A model generated the notes under the pieces. It was not told the DNA's origin. It saw only the letters and a program-made list of their open reading frames with translations, and ran no database searches. Below, piece by piece: positions 41,645 through 49,623 of a stretch of DNA of 64,000 nucleotides. The DNA comes from Aeromicrobium ginsengisoli (GTDB lineage: Bacteria > Actinomycetota > Actinomycetes > Propionibacteriales > Nocardioidaceae): contig NZ_SDPQ02000003.1 in the NCBI RefSeq assembly GCF_004134905.2, positions 496,001 through 560,000 of the forward strand, in the 5' to 3' direction. Position numbers and translations under genes: made by a program. How positions within the stretch are numbered: position 1 is the first letter of the stretch; each line of letters opens with the position of its first letter.

Positions 41645-42754
41645 GTGACGATCAGCCCCAGCATCGATTCCTCTCTCGTCACCGGTGCGTGGCGGGAGGG
41701 GGATCCGCTGGGCGCCAGGAAGTTCGCGGACATCGGCGACATCACGCTCGACTCGGGTGCGACGCTCCCGGACGTACGCCTGGCGTACGAGACGTGGGGT
41801 CGCTTCGACGGGGCGAACGCGGTGCTGGTGCTGCACGCCCTGACCGGTGACAGCCACGTCGCCGGCCGCGCCCGTGCCGGCCATCCCACCGCGGGGTGGT
41901 GGGACGCCTTGGTCGGACCGGGCAAGGCCATCGACACCGATCGGCTGTACGTCGTGGCGGCCAACATTCTCGGGGGTTGCCAGGGCTCGACCGGGCCCGC
42001 CTCGCGAGATCCCGACGGCCTGCCGTGGGGCGGCTCGTTCCCCGCGCTGACGGTCCGCGACCAGGTACGCGCCGAGGTCGCCCTCGCCGACGTGCTGGGG
42101 ATCGATCGCTGGCGAGCCGTCGTCGGCGGCTCCGCCGGCGGCATGCGCGCCCTCGAGTGGGCGATCGAGCGGCCGGAGCGCGTCGAGCGCCTGTTCCTGC
42201 TCGCGACCAGCGCCGCCGCATCGGCCGAGCAGGTCGCGCTCTCTGCAACGCAGATCGACGCGATCCGCGCCGACCCGGCCTATTTCGACGGCGACTACTA
42301 CGACGGCCCGCAGGGTCCGCTGCAAGGCCTCGACCTGGCCCGGCGCATCGCGCACATCAGCTATCGCAGCGAGTACGAGCTCGCCGAGCGGTTCGGCCGC
42401 ACGGTGCAGGACGACGGCCGCTTCGCCGTCGAGTCCTACCTGCAGCACCACGGCGCCAAGCTCGTGCGCCGGTTCGACGCCAACTCGTACGTCGTGCTGA
42501 GCGCGGCGATGAACAGCCACGACGTGGGCCGCGATCGCGGTGGCATCGCCGCTGCGCTGTCGCGGATCACAGCTCGTACGATCGTCGCCGGCATCGACTC
42601 CGACCGGTTGTACCCGCTGCATCAGCAGCAGGAGCTCGCCGACGGCATACCCGGCTCCGGGTCGCTCGAGGTGGTGAAGTCCGATCACGGTCACGACGGG
42701 TTCCTCGTCGAGTCCGAGCAGGTCGGCGAGCTGGCGCGTCAGCTGCTGGGCTGA
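41645..42754 (+). CDS. metX: Homoserine O-acetyltransferase MetX
   Basis: A 369-residue alpha/beta-hydrolase-fold acyltransferase. LVLHALTGDSHVAG, GGCQGSTGPASRDP, and the nucleophile motif VVGGSAGGMRALEWA are typical of MetX, as is the C-terminal acid/His pair (AGIDSDRLYP, KSDHGHDGFL). It acylates homoserine to supply MetY. The GTG at 41645 starts 10 bases after metY. The last 16 bases overlap the convergent oxidoreductase gene. Confidence 0.95.
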   Translation: MTISPSIDSSLVTGAWREGDPLGARKFADIGDITLDSGATLPDVRLAYETWGRFDGANAVLVLHALTGDSHVAGRARAGHPTAGWWDALVGPGKAIDTDRLYVVAANILGGCQGSTGPASRDPDGLPWGGSFPALTVRDQVRAEVALADVLGIDRWRAVVGGSAGGMRALEWAIERPERVERLFLLATSAAASAEQVALSATQIDAIRADPAYFDGDYYDGPQGPLQGLDLARRIAHISYRSEYELAERFGRTVQDDGRFAVESYLQHHGAKLVRRFDANSYVVLSAAMNSHDVGRDRGGIAAALSRITARTIVAGIDSDRLYPLHQQQELADGIPGSGSLEVVKSDHGHDGFLVESEQVGELARQLLG

Positions 42755-43662
42755 GCCGCCGCAGCCCAGTCTTCCTCGACGAGCGACCCATTGATCATCG
42801 CGCCGACTCGTGCGCCTTGCGCCGCCGCCGCGATGACCTGCGATCCGGCATCGGCGACGTTGCCCGCCGCCCACAGGCCGGGCACGTTCGTCGCCCCCAT
42901 CGGGTCGGTCGCGACGACCGGACCCATCGGGGTGTCGGTCATCCCCAGGTCCAGCCCGGCGAACGCCTCGAGGTTCAGCACCATCGTCGGCGCGACGAAC
43001 ACCGCGGCGACCTCGTGCATCGCGCCGCCCGCCCGTACGCCCTGCAGTGCGCCGTCCCGACGGACGATCTGGCTGACCGGCCCGTCAACGACGTCCACGC
43101 CACGAGCGGCGAACAGCCGGCGCTCCGCCGCATCCAGCTCGATCGTGTCGTTGGTGAAGAACACGAGGTCGTCGGTCCACTGCCGCACCATCCGCACCTG
43201 GTGAGCCGACATCGGCTGCGTCGCCACGACGGCGAGGCGCTGACCGGCGACCTCGTAGCCGTGGCAGTAGGGGCAGTGGAAGATGTCCACGCCGAAGCCT
43301 TCCGCGACACCGGGGATGTCGGGCAGCGCGTCGGTGATGCCGGCGGCCAGCACGAGCCGCTTGGCGTGCAGCCGCTCGTCTCCCGCATCGACGACGAAGC
43401 CATCGTCAACGGTCTCGACGAGCGTCGCAGCCTCGGCGCGGATCTCGATGCCGAGCTTCTCGACCTGCGTACGGCCGACGTCGAGCAGCTCGAGCGGACT
43501 CAGCCCGTCGATGCCGAGGTAGCCGTTGACGTGCGCAGCAGGGGCGTTGCGCGGTGGGCCGCCGTCAAGCACGAGGATGCGTCGGCGTGCACGTCCCAGG
43601 ACGAGGGCGGCGGACAGGCCGGCCGCGCCGGCCCCGATGACGATGGTGTCGTAGGAGTTCAT
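42739..43662 (-). CDS. Thioredoxin-reductase-like FAD/NAD(P) oxidoreductase
   Basis: A 307-residue flavoprotein: FAD-binding VIGAGAAGLSAALVLGRARRRILVLDGG, a CPYC redox pair in FHCPYCHGYEVAG, and the C-terminal FAD motif VPGLWAAGNVADAG. The CPYC variant instead of CATC is common in actinobacterial TrxR-like enzymes of unknown partner. AACACT lies 6 bases before the ATG at 43662. It diverges from the XRE-cupin regulator with only 66 bases between them, which suggests that the regulator controls it. Confidence 0.9.
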   Translation of the reverse strand: MNSYDTIVIGAGAAGLSAALVLGRARRRILVLDGGPPRNAPAAHVNGYLGIDGLSPLELLDVGRTQVEKLGIEIRAEAATLVETVDDGFVVDAGDERLHAKRLVLAAGITDALPDIPGVAEGFGVDIFHCPYCHGYEVAGQRLAVVATQPMSAHQVRMVRQWTDDLVFFTNDTIELDAAERRLFAARGVDVVDGPVSQIVRRDGALQGVRAGGAMHEVAAVFVAPTMVLNLEAFAGLDLGMTDTPMGPVVATDPMGATNVPGLWAAGNVADAGSQVIAAAAQGARVGAMINGSLVEEDWAAAAQPSS

Positions 43663-43703
43663 GTCCTCAGTGTTCGTCGCCGACGCGCGGAGAGCAAATG
43701 TCG

Positions 43704-43718
43704 TTGCCGTTGTGGCAA
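43704..43718. promoter_or_regulatory. Inverted repeat at the XRE-cupin/oxidoreductase divergent promoter
   Basis: TTGCC-GTTGT-GGCAA, a perfect 5-bp inverted repeat just upstream of the rightward -10 CAAGAT (43716-43721). It is a candidate operator for the XRE regulator, which would then control itself and the divergent oxidoreductase. Confidence 0.45.
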
Positions 43719-43728
43719 GATGGGCCGC

Positions 43729-44313
43729 ATGACTGACGACCTCGCCACCGCCCTCACCTCGGTCGGCCCACGCCTGCGCGCCCTGCGCCAGCTCGGGGAG
43801 GCGACACTCGCGCAGCTGTCCGCCACGACCGGCATCTCCGTCAGCACCCTGTCGCGGCTCGAGTCGGGCCAGCGCAAGCCGACCCTCGAGCTCCTGCTGC
43901 CGCTGGCCAAGGCCCACGGCGTGACGCTCGACGAGCTCGTGGAGGCGCAGCCGACGGATGACCCGCGCATCCAGGCCGACCCGATCCACCGGCACGGCCG
44001 CACCTTCGTGCCGCTGACCCGGCAGGCCGGTGGCTTGCAGGCCTACAAGGTCGTCATCCCGCCCACCACCGAGCCGGACGACGACCTCAAGACCCATGAG
44101 GGCTACGAGTGGCTCTACGTCCTTTCGGGGCGCCTGCGTCTGAGGATCGGCGAGCACGACCTCGTGCTCGGTCCCGGCGAGGCCGCTGAGTTCGACACCC
44201 GGCTGCCGCACGGGCTGAGCAACCCCGGCAAGCGCCCGGTCGAGCTGCTCACCCTGTTCGGCACCCAGGGCGAACGCATGCACGTACGCGCGAAGCCCCG
44301 CTCGAAGGAGTGA
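43729..44313 (+). CDS. XRE-family regulator with C-terminal cupin
   Basis: A 194-residue regulator. The HTH is LAQLSATTGISVSTLSRLESGQRKPTLELLLPLAKA, and the cupin covers about 110-185 (THEGYEWLYVLSGRLRLRIGEHDLVLGPGEAAEFDTRLPHGLSNP). Such proteins (SutR/PuuR-like) sense small ligands through the cupin. CAAGAT at 43716-43721 lies 7 bases before the ATG, so it is leaderless. A very long in-frame extension upstream is a shadow of other genes. It probably regulates the divergent oxidoreductase. Confidence 0.92.
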   Translation: MTDDLATALTSVGPRLRALRQLGEATLAQLSATTGISVSTLSRLESGQRKPTLELLLPLAKAHGVTLDELVEAQPTDDPRIQADPIHRHGRTFVPLTRQAGGLQAYKVVIPPTTEPDDDLKTHEGYEWLYVLSGRLRLRIGEHDLVLGPGEAAEFDTRLPHGLSNPGKRPVELLTLFGTQGERMHVRAKPRSKE

Positions 44314-44619
44314 CTACCAGCTCGACTTGGTGATCCCCGGCAGCTCGCCGCGATGCGCAGCGGCCCGGAACCGGATGCGCGACAGTCCGACCTTGCGGAG
44401 GTAGCCTCGCGGCCGGCCGTCGACCTGGTCGCGGTTGCGCACGCGTACGGGCGACGAGTCGCGCGGCAGCCGCGAGAGCGCGCGACTCGCAGCCATCCGC
44501 GCCTCAAGGCTCAGACCCGTGTCCCGGCTCGCGGCGCGCAGGGTGGATCGCCGCTCGGCATGACGCTCGACCAGACGCCGGCGCCGTTCGTCGGCGACGA
44601 CCTTGCTCTCCTTGGCCAT
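44314..44619 (-). CDS. rpsN: 30S ribosomal protein S14, zinc-independent paralogue
   Basis: A 101-residue S14 of the long, cysteine-free type ([20 protein letters not shown]..., [34 protein letters not shown]). It replaces the zinc-binding short S14 when zinc is scarce. It is the last gene of the rpmB-rpmG-rpsN set, and its ATG overlaps the L33 stop. The operon is read leftward from the Zur-like box at 45043-45057. Its end abuts the XRE gene stop. Confidence 0.95.
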   Translation of the reverse strand: MAKESKVVADERRRRLVERHAERRSTLRAASRDTGLSLEARMAASRALSRLPRDSSPVRVRNRDQVDGRPRGYLRKVGLSRIRFRAAAHRGELPGITKSSW

Positions 44620-44786
44620 CAGCGCTCCTCGCGGAACTCGACGTGCCGCCGGACGACGGGGTCGAACTTCCGGATCGTCATGCGCTCCGGGTCGTTGCGC
44701 CGGTTCTTGCGGGTCACGTACGTGTAGCCGGTGCCTGCCGTCGACCGCAGCTTGACGATCGGGCGCAGCTCGCTCCCCTTGCGCAT
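44619..44786 (-). CDS. rpmG: 50S ribosomal protein L33, cysteine-free (copy 1)
   Basis: A 55-residue protein beginning [20 protein letters not shown] with no cysteine, so it is the zinc-independent form. Both ends overlap neighbours by ATGA, giving tight coupling with L28 and S14. A second, closely similar cysteine-free L33 lies at 47404-47571. Confidence 0.95.
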   Translation of the reverse strand: MRKGSELRPIVKLRSTAGTGYTYVTRKNRRNDPERMTIRKFDPVVRRHVEFREER

Positions 44787-45022
44787 CAGACCCGCCCGCC
44801 GCGGGCGAGGATCGAGGCGATGACGGCCTCGATGCCACGCACGTCGATCGTCTTGATGCCGCGCGCGCTGACCCGCAGCGTGACATGCCGGCCGAGGCTG
44901 GGGACCCAGTAGCGCTTGCGCTGGATGTTGGCGTCGAACCGCCGATTGGTCCTCCGGTGGGAGAACGAGACATTGCGGCCGAACCCCACCTCGGCCCCAG
45001 TGACCTGACACACGCGCGACAT
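44786..45022 (-). CDS. rpmB: 50S ribosomal protein L28, zinc-independent type
   Basis: A 78-residue L28 ([43 protein letters not shown]). Only one Cys is present, so the paired zinc-binding cysteines are missing. AAGGAG lies upstream of the ATG at 45022. The ORF could be extended to 45058, but that would run into the operator. It is the first gene of the leftward alternative ribosomal protein operon. Confidence 0.94.
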   Translation of the reverse strand: MSRVCQVTGAEVGFGRNVSFSHRRTNRRFDANIQRKRYWVPSLGRHVTLRVSARGIKTIDVRGIEAVIASILARGGRV

Positions 45023-45042
45023 TTCCAACTCCTTATGTAGAC

Positions 45043-45057
45043 TGACAATCATTCCCA
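45043..45057. promoter_or_regulatory. Zur-like box shared by divergent ribosomal-protein operons
   Basis: TGACAATCATTCCCA (reverse TGGGAATGATTGTCA) matches the actinobacterial Zur pattern TGRNAATGATTNNCA around a central AATGATT. It lies between the divergent L28 and L31B starts. Zinc-loaded Zur bound here would repress both arms. Confidence 0.65.
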
Positions 45058-45084
45058 TTAAGCCTACCTGAAGGATTCGGCACC

Positions 45085-45330
45085 ATGAAGCACGGCATCC
45101 ACCCGCCCTACGCGCCTGTCGCGTTCCGTGACAGGTCGGGCGATCTCCTGTTCGTCTCGTCGTCGACGCTCACGAGCGCAGAGACCGTCGAGATCGACGG
45201 CGTAACCTATCCCGTCATCGATGTCGAGATCTCCACGGCGAGCCACCCGTACTGGACCGGCAAGGGCCGCGTGCTCGACACCGAGGGACGCGTCGAGAAG
45301 TTCAACCGGCGCTACGGGGCGACGGCATGA
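45085..45330 (+). CDS. rpmE2: 50S ribosomal protein L31 type B (cysteine-free)
   Basis: An 81-residue type B L31 ([39 protein letters not shown]-like [18 protein letters not shown]), lacking the CxxC of the zinc form. It is the first gene of the rightward arm from the Zur-like box. Its end overlaps the CobW-like gene by four bases. Confidence 0.95.
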   Translation: MKHGIHPPYAPVAFRDRSGDLLFVSSSTLTSAETVEIDGVTYPVIDVEISTASHPYWTGKGRVLDTEGRVEKFNRRYGATA

Positions 45331-46400
45331 CGACACCGCTCGTGCTCATCACGGGCATCGACGCCGATGCCATGGCCAGCACGATGATCGGGCTGCAGTG
45401 GGATGCCCCGCATGCCGTGACCGTGCGCCACACGATCGACGTCGAGCGGCAGGTCCTGACCCGCATCGTCAGCGACGTCGCGGGAGTCGTCGAGCGTACG
45501 CACGTGGATCTCGACCACGCGTGCGTCGGCTGCGCGCTACGCGAGGACGTCATGCCGACGCTCGAGCGCCTGGCCCGCGACGGGCGCTGGGGATCGATCA
45601 TCGCGCACCTCCCGGTCGCGGCCGAGGCCACCCAAGTGTGCCGCATCCTCTCCAGCGATCACGCGATCGGCTCGGTTCTGCACGTTGCTGCGGTCCTGGC
45701 CGTCGTCAACGGCCCGACCGCACGCAACGACCTGTTGGGCGACGACCTGCTGCGCGAGCGCCACCTGCACACGTCCGCGGAGGACAGCCGGGGCGTCGCC
45801 GAGGTGCACGCCGCGATGATCGAGTACGCCGACACCGTCGTGGTCGTCGGCGACATCGACGAGACCGACCGCGCCCTGGCGGCGGCGATGGCCCGGCCCG
45901 GCGCTGCGGTCGTCACCGATCACCTCGCGATCGACGTCGCGGCGCTGATCGACGGGCGCCGGCAGCACGAGGAGGCCGAGGCCTGGGTCGACCCGGCGCA
46001 CGCCGAACCCGTCGGCCTGGTCGAGATCGGCGAGGTGTGGACCGTCGAGCTGAGGTCCGACCGGCCGTTCCATCCCGACCGCTTGATGGCCAACATCGAG
46101 GGTCTCGGCGGCGGGGCCCGTCGGTCGCGCGGCTGCTTCTGGCTGCCGACGAGGCCCGGCACGATGTCGCAGTGGGACGGCGCGGGCGGTCAGCTCAGCG
46201 TCGGCCCGTGCGAGCACGACACGCTCGAGCCGCACACCCGCATCCTCGTCACGGGCATCGACGATGGCCGGGACTCGCTGCAGGCCCTGTTCGAGCAGTG
46301 CCTGCTCACAGATGACGAGCTCGCCACGCGGGGCGTCATCTGGGAGTCCGACCACGACGGCTTCGAGCCCTGGCTGGGCCCCGCCCGTCTCGCCGCCTGA
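45327..46400 (+). CDS. CobW/P47K-family protein lacking the P-loop (Mrf-like)
   Basis: A 357-residue COG0523-like protein. The usual GxxGxGKT Walker A after LITG is replaced by [10 protein letters not shown], so GTP binding is doubtful. The metal-binding Cys motif is retained as [10 protein letters not shown]. The CobW C-terminal domain is recognisable ([43 protein letters not shown]). It sits among zinc-free ribosomal proteins. In mycobacteria a CobW-like protein (Mrf) in the same operon recruits the hibernation factor to zinc-free ribosomes, so an Mrf-like role is plausible here. Confidence 0.88.
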   Translation: MTTPLVLITGIDADAMASTMIGLQWDAPHAVTVRHTIDVERQVLTRIVSDVAGVVERTHVDLDHACVGCALREDVMPTLERLARDGRWGSIIAHLPVAAEATQVCRILSSDHAIGSVLHVAAVLAVVNGPTARNDLLGDDLLRERHLHTSAEDSRGVAEVHAAMIEYADTVVVVGDIDETDRALAAAMARPGAAVVTDHLAIDVAALIDGRRQHEEAEAWVDPAHAEPVGLVEIGEVWTVELRSDRPFHPDRLMANIEGLGGGARRSRGCFWLPTRPGTMSQWDGAGGQLSVGPCEHDTLEPHTRILVTGIDDGRDSLQALFEQCLLTDDELATRGVIWESDHDGFEPWLGPARLAA

Positions 46401-46415
46401 CCCGAAAGGAACTCC

Positions 46416-46592
46416 ATGGCCGTACCCAAACGCAAGCTCTCCCGTAGCAACACCCGTCACCGCCGGTCGAGCTGGAAGGCCCACCCGGTCCAACTCGTCC
46501 CGGTCGTCGTCGACGGCGTCGAGCACCGAGTCCCCCGTCGCCTCGTCCGCGCCGTCCAGCGCGGGCTATACGTTCCCAAGGAGCACGCATGA
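46416..46592 (+). CDS. rpmF: 50S ribosomal protein L32, cysteine-free
   Basis: A 58-residue protein beginning [20 protein letters not shown] and ending YVPKEHA. It has the L32 N-terminus but none of the zinc-finger cysteines. AAAGGA lies 5 bases before the ATG. Its TGA overlaps the L36 ATG. Confidence 0.93.
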   Translation: MAVPKRKLSRSNTRHRRSSWKAHPVQLVPVVVDGVEHRVPRRLVRAVQRGLYVPKEHA

Positions 46593-46711
46593 AGGTCCGC
46601 AACTCTCTCCGGTCGCTCAAGCAGCAGCCCGGCGCCCAGGTCGTACGCCGCCGCGGTCGTACGTTCGTGATCAACAAGCAGAACCCGCGGTTCAAGGGTC
46701 GTCAGGGCTAG
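46589..46711 (+). CDS. rpmJ: 50S ribosomal protein L36 type B (cysteine-free)
   Basis: A 40-residue protein, [20 protein letters not shown] then [20 protein letters not shown]. It has the L36 pattern without the Cys/His zinc site. It starts within the L32 stop (ATGA) and ends the rightward alternative-ribosome operon. Confidence 0.94.
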   Translation: MKVRNSLRSLKQQPGAQVVRRRGRTFVINKQNPRFKGRQG

Positions 46712-46768
46712 TTGCTGGACTGGCAAGAATGTTTGCGCCGTCCAGCGCTGTCACGCACGCTTGGTGTC

Positions 46769-47407
46769 ATGACACATCAGCACACCGAACGGCCAGAGGA
46801 TCACTTCACCCGCGAGTTCTGGGACGAGCGCTACTCCGGCGAGCAGGTCTGGAGCGGCAACCCCAACCCTCACCTCGTCACGTACGCCTCGCAGCTGCGG
46901 CCGGGAACCGCCCTCGACTTCGGCAGCGGCGAGGGTGCCGACGCGATCTGGCTGGCGCAGCAGGGCTGGCGGGTCACCGCGATCGACATCTCGCCGGTGG
47001 CGCTCGAGGGCGTCTCGGCCCGCGCTGCGCAGTTGGGCCTCGACCTGACCGGCCAGCAGGCCGATGCGTTCGAGTGGTCGGCCGGCCCGACGTACGACCT
47101 GGTGTCAGCGCAGTTCATGCACCTGCCGCGGCCGGCGTTCACCCGGCTCCACCAGGAGCTGGCAGCATCCGTCGCTCCGGGCGGCACGCTGCTGATCGTC
47201 GGGCACCACCCCGACGACCTCGGTCATGCTCCCGAAGGCACGGCGTTCGAGGACATCCGCTTCACCGGTGACGAGGTCGCCTCGACGTTGGACCCGGCTG
47301 AGTGGGCGACGATCGATGCCCTGCGGCCCGAGCGGGAATGGATCGACCGCGACGGACATGCTGCCGTCGCGGTCGATGCCGTGCTGCGTGCCGTGCGCGT
47401 GGGTTAA
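46769..47407 (+). CDS. Class I SAM-dependent methyltransferase (TehB/thiopurine-like)
   Basis: A 212-residue methyltransferase. [22 protein letters not shown] is typical of the thiopurine/tellurite MTase group. Motif I is [16 protein letters not shown], followed by [11 protein letters not shown] and [10 protein letters not shown]. The substrate is unknown. The ATG at 46769 precedes the recognised N-terminus, and the extension to 46712 is rejected. Its TAA overlaps the convergent L33 stop (shared TTAA). Confidence 0.88.
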   Translation: MTHQHTERPEDHFTREFWDERYSGEQVWSGNPNPHLVTYASQLRPGTALDFGSGEGADAIWLAQQGWRVTAIDISPVALEGVSARAAQLGLDLTGQQADAFEWSAGPTYDLVSAQFMHLPRPAFTRLHQELAASVAPGGTLLIVGHHPDDLGHAPEGTAFEDIRFTGDEVASTLDPAEWATIDALRPEREWIDRDGHAAVAVDAVLRAVRVG

Positions 47408-47571
47408 CGCTCCTCGCGGAACTCCACATGGCGCTGGGCGATGGGGTCGTACTTGCGCAGCCCCATGCGGTCGGGGTCGTTCCGGCGGCTCTTGCGGGTC
47501 ACGTACGTGTATCCCGTGCCGGCGGTCGACCGCAGCTTGATGATGGGCCTGAGATCGGCATGACGAGCCAT
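47404..47571 (-). CDS. rpmG: 50S ribosomal protein L33, cysteine-free (copy 2)
   Basis: A 55-residue protein, [20 protein letters not shown] then [15 protein letters not shown]. It differs from copy 1 at about a quarter of positions and also lacks cysteines. It stands alone with its own perfect Zur-like palindrome 21 bases upstream. AGAGGTGG is the likely ribosome site. A Met at 47610 would place the start inside the operator and is rejected. Confidence 0.94.
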   Translation of the reverse strand: MARHADLRPIIKLRSTAGTGYTYVTRKSRRNDPDRMGLRKYDPIAQRHVEFREER

Positions 47572-47590
47572 GGTGGCCACCTCTCGTTGA

Positions 47591-47607
47591 TTGACAACCA
47601 TTGTCAA
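47591..47607. promoter_or_regulatory. Zur-like box upstream of the second L33
   Basis: TTGACAACCATTGTCAA is a perfect palindrome (7-bp arms around CCA) and shares TGACAAYCATT with the box at 45043-45057. It lies just upstream of the leftward L33 start. Confidence 0.7.
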
Positions 47608-47640
47608 CAACGTTCAGGCCTGCGGCATTCCGTGGAGTCG

Positions 47641-47766
47641 TCAGCCGTACTGGGGGCGCGATCGACAACAGGAGAAGCACCCCGGCCAGAGAAGAGTCAG
47701 GGCAGCGCCCGCCCACATGAGGCTCACAGCCAGGCGCAGCGAGCCCGGCGGCGGTGTCGTGCTCAT
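47641..47766 (-). CDS. Possible 41-residue membrane peptide
   Basis: The ORF MSTTPPPGSLRLAVSLMWAG... has one hydrophobic helix and a Cys-rich end. CGGAGA lies about 7 bases upstream of the ATG at 47766. There is no family match that I recognise. The 280 bases between the L33 and the next rightward gene otherwise hold only the Zur-like box, so this is a low-confidence call. Confidence 0.25.
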   Translation of the reverse strand: MSTTPPPGSLRLAVSLMWAGAALTLLWPGCFSCCRSRPQYG

Positions 47767-47890
47767 GGGAACGGTCTCCGATCGGCGTCTGGATCCTGCA
47801 CACGCGTGCACAACCTGTCTCGCGTCCCGACAGTGTGACGTATGTCTGAACCCGGCGTCATCCGTGCACGGCCCACGTAAAATGGCGCCC

Positions 47891-48091
47891 ATGACCGAGT
47901 GGATCCTGATCGGGCTCGTCGCCCTCGCGGCGGTGCTCCTGGCGACGCATACCGCGGCGGTCGCGTTCGTCGTCAGCAGGATCGTGTTCTCGGGCCGGCC
48001 CAAGCAGAAGCAGTGGAGCCCGAAGAACTCCGACGCGTCAGACCATCCGCCGCACGATGCTGAGCGGCGCGTGCTTCATGACCTGCCCTAG
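47891..48091 (+). CDS. Small single-TM membrane protein
   Basis: A 66-residue protein, MTEWILIGLVALAAVLLATH... with one TM helix, then a basic-polar tail (GRPKQKQWSPKNSDASDHPP). TAAAAT (47878-47883) lies 7 bases before the ATG at 47891, a strong leaderless -10. The last 54 bases overlap the 3' end of the convergent SDR gene. Not a family I recognise. Confidence 0.6.
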   Translation: MTEWILIGLVALAAVLLATHTAAVAFVVSRIVFSGRPKQKQWSPKNSDASDHPPHDAERRVLHDLP

Positions 48092-48796
48092 CGGAGCCCA
48101 GGGCCAGGCCGGCACCGCAGCGTCGACGACTTCCTTCTCGATGTTCTTCACGAGGGCCCGGCAGCCGGTCTCGGTGTCGACCATCATCTTGGCCTCCTGC
48201 TGAACGCCCTCGTTCATCTCTGACGCGATGTAGCCGGGGTAGAGCGTCGTCACCTTGATGTCGAGCCCCTTGCGGCCGATCAGGTCCGAGCGGATGCCCT
48301 CCGCGATCGCGGCGATGCCGGCCTTGGTCGCCGCGTACGTCGTCATGGATGACGGCATGCCGCGCATCGCCGACATCGACGAGATGACGACGAGGTGCCC
48401 CGACTTGCGCTCGTAGAAGTGCTCCATCGCCGCCTCGCACTGCGCGATCGCCGCGATGAAGTTGGTCTCGGCGGTCTGCTTGTTGGCGTGGAACTTGCCC
48501 GTGCCGATGCGTCCGCCCTTGCCCAGGCCAGCATTGACGATGACCCGGTCGAGCCCGCCGAGGTCCTTGATCGCCTGCTTGAACACCGCGAAGACCCGGT
48601 CGTGGTCGTTGACGTCGAGCTCGTGCACCACGACCTCGATGCCGGGGTGCGCCGCCAGCAGCTCGTCCCGCAGCGCCTCGAGTCGGTCGAGCCGCCGGGC
48701 GGTGAGGGCGAGGTGGTGGCCCTTGGCGGCGAGGATGCGGGCCATGCCGGCGCCAAGCCCGGAGCTCGCGCCGGTGATGAGAACGTTCTTGCGCAT
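48038..48796 (-). CDS. Short-chain dehydrogenase/reductase
   Basis: A 252-residue classical SDR: cofactor motif LITGASSGLGAGMARIL, structural NAGLG, catalytic Ser in VVISSMSAMRG and Y-x3-K in TTYAATKAGI. The tail GQVMKHAPLSIVRRMV is basic and hydrophobic, possibly membrane-associated. It starts one base after the upstream SDR stop, so the two form an operon. The substrate is unknown. Confidence 0.9.
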   Translation of the reverse strand: MRKNVLITGASSGLGAGMARILAAKGHHLALTARRLDRLEALRDELLAAHPGIEVVVHELDVNDHDRVFAVFKQAIKDLGGLDRVIVNAGLGKGGRIGTGKFHANKQTAETNFIAAIAQCEAAMEHFYERKSGHLVVISSMSAMRGMPSSMTTYAATKAGIAAIAEGIRSDLIGRKGLDIKVTTLYPGYIASEMNEGVQQEAKMMVDTETGCRALVKNIEKEVVDAAVPAWPWAPLGQVMKHAPLSIVRRMV

Positions 48797-48797
48797 G

Positions 48798-49598
48798 TCA
48801 GTCCTTCTTCGACATCTGGACGGAGGCCTTGGCCATCATCGAGTAGTACAGCGGTCGGGCGAACCGCTTGGCGGCGTACGCGATCTTGCCGTCGCGATCG
48901 GTGAGGATGATGTGCCGGCCCTTCTCGACGCCGTTGATGACCCGTGCCGCGATGACGTCGGCGCTGAGCTTGGCGTTGTCGATCAGCTTGGCCGCCGACT
49001 TGTTGGCCGACTCGTCCTTGCCGCGCAACGACTCGGTGAGGTTGGTCTTGAAGAACGTCGGGCAGATGACCGACACCTTGACGCCGTACGGCTTGAGCTC
49101 GTGGAACAACGTCTCGCTCAGCGCCACGACGCCGGCCTTCACCGCGTTGTACTCGCTCATCCGCGGCGGGTGCACCAGTCCGGCTGCCGACGCGGTGTTG
49201 ACGATGTGGCCGCTGCCCTGCGCCTTGAGCATCGGCGCGAACGTACGGCAGCCGCGCGCGACGCCGAGCAGGTTGATGTCGACGATCCACTGCCACTGAT
49301 CCATCTCGGACAGCTCGATGCGCCCACCCGCGGCGACGCCGGCATTGTTGAACAGATAGTCGAGGCCGTCCCACTCCTCGACGACCCAGTCGCGCGCCTT
49401 GGCCCAGTCGACGTCCTGCGTGACGTCGAGGCTGAGGTAGGCGACGCGATCGAGGCCGCGCAACGGGTCGGGGAGCTCGGTGTGCACGTCGGTGGCGAGC
49501 ACGCGGCAGCCACGGTCGGCCAGCTGGCGTACGAGCGCGAGCCCGAGACCGGACGCCGCTCCGGTGACGAGGATGCGGGACTCAGGTGCGATCGACAT
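48798..49598 (-). CDS. Short-chain dehydrogenase/reductase
   Basis: A 266-residue SDR: LVTGAASGLGLALVRQL, NNAGVAAGG, Ser in VNTASAAGLV, Y-x3-K in SEYNAVKAGV. The ATG at 49598 is preceded 6 bases upstream by TAGTAT, a strong leaderless -10. GATAC-TAGCG-GTATC (49604-49618) forms a small inverted repeat over this promoter. It is coupled to the following SDR. Confidence 0.9.
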   Translation of the reverse strand: MSIAPESRILVTGAASGLGLALVRQLADRGCRVLATDVHTELPDPLRGLDRVAYLSLDVTQDVDWAKARDWVVEEWDGLDYLFNNAGVAAGGRIELSEMDQWQWIVDINLLGVARGCRTFAPMLKAQGSGHIVNTASAAGLVHPPRMSEYNAVKAGVVALSETLFHELKPYGVKVSVICPTFFKTNLTESLRGKDESANKSAAKLIDNAKLSADVIAARVINGVEKGRHIILTDRDGKIAYAAKRFARPLYYSMMAKASVQMSKKD

Positions 49599-49603
49599 GT
49601 TCA

Positions 49604-49618
49604 GATACTAGCGGTATC
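49604..49618. promoter_or_regulatory. Inverted repeat over the SDR operon promoter
   Basis: GATAC-TAGCG-GTATC, 5-bp arms, covers the -10 TAGTAT of the leftward SDR gene. It is a possible operator, but short. Confidence 0.35.
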
Positions 49619-49623
49619 CCAAA

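Noticed and set aside
44314..47407. Alternative ribosomal protein S18 in the zinc-free set
   Set aside because: Mycobacterial operons often include it, but no S18-like ORF is present between 44.3 and 47.6 kb.
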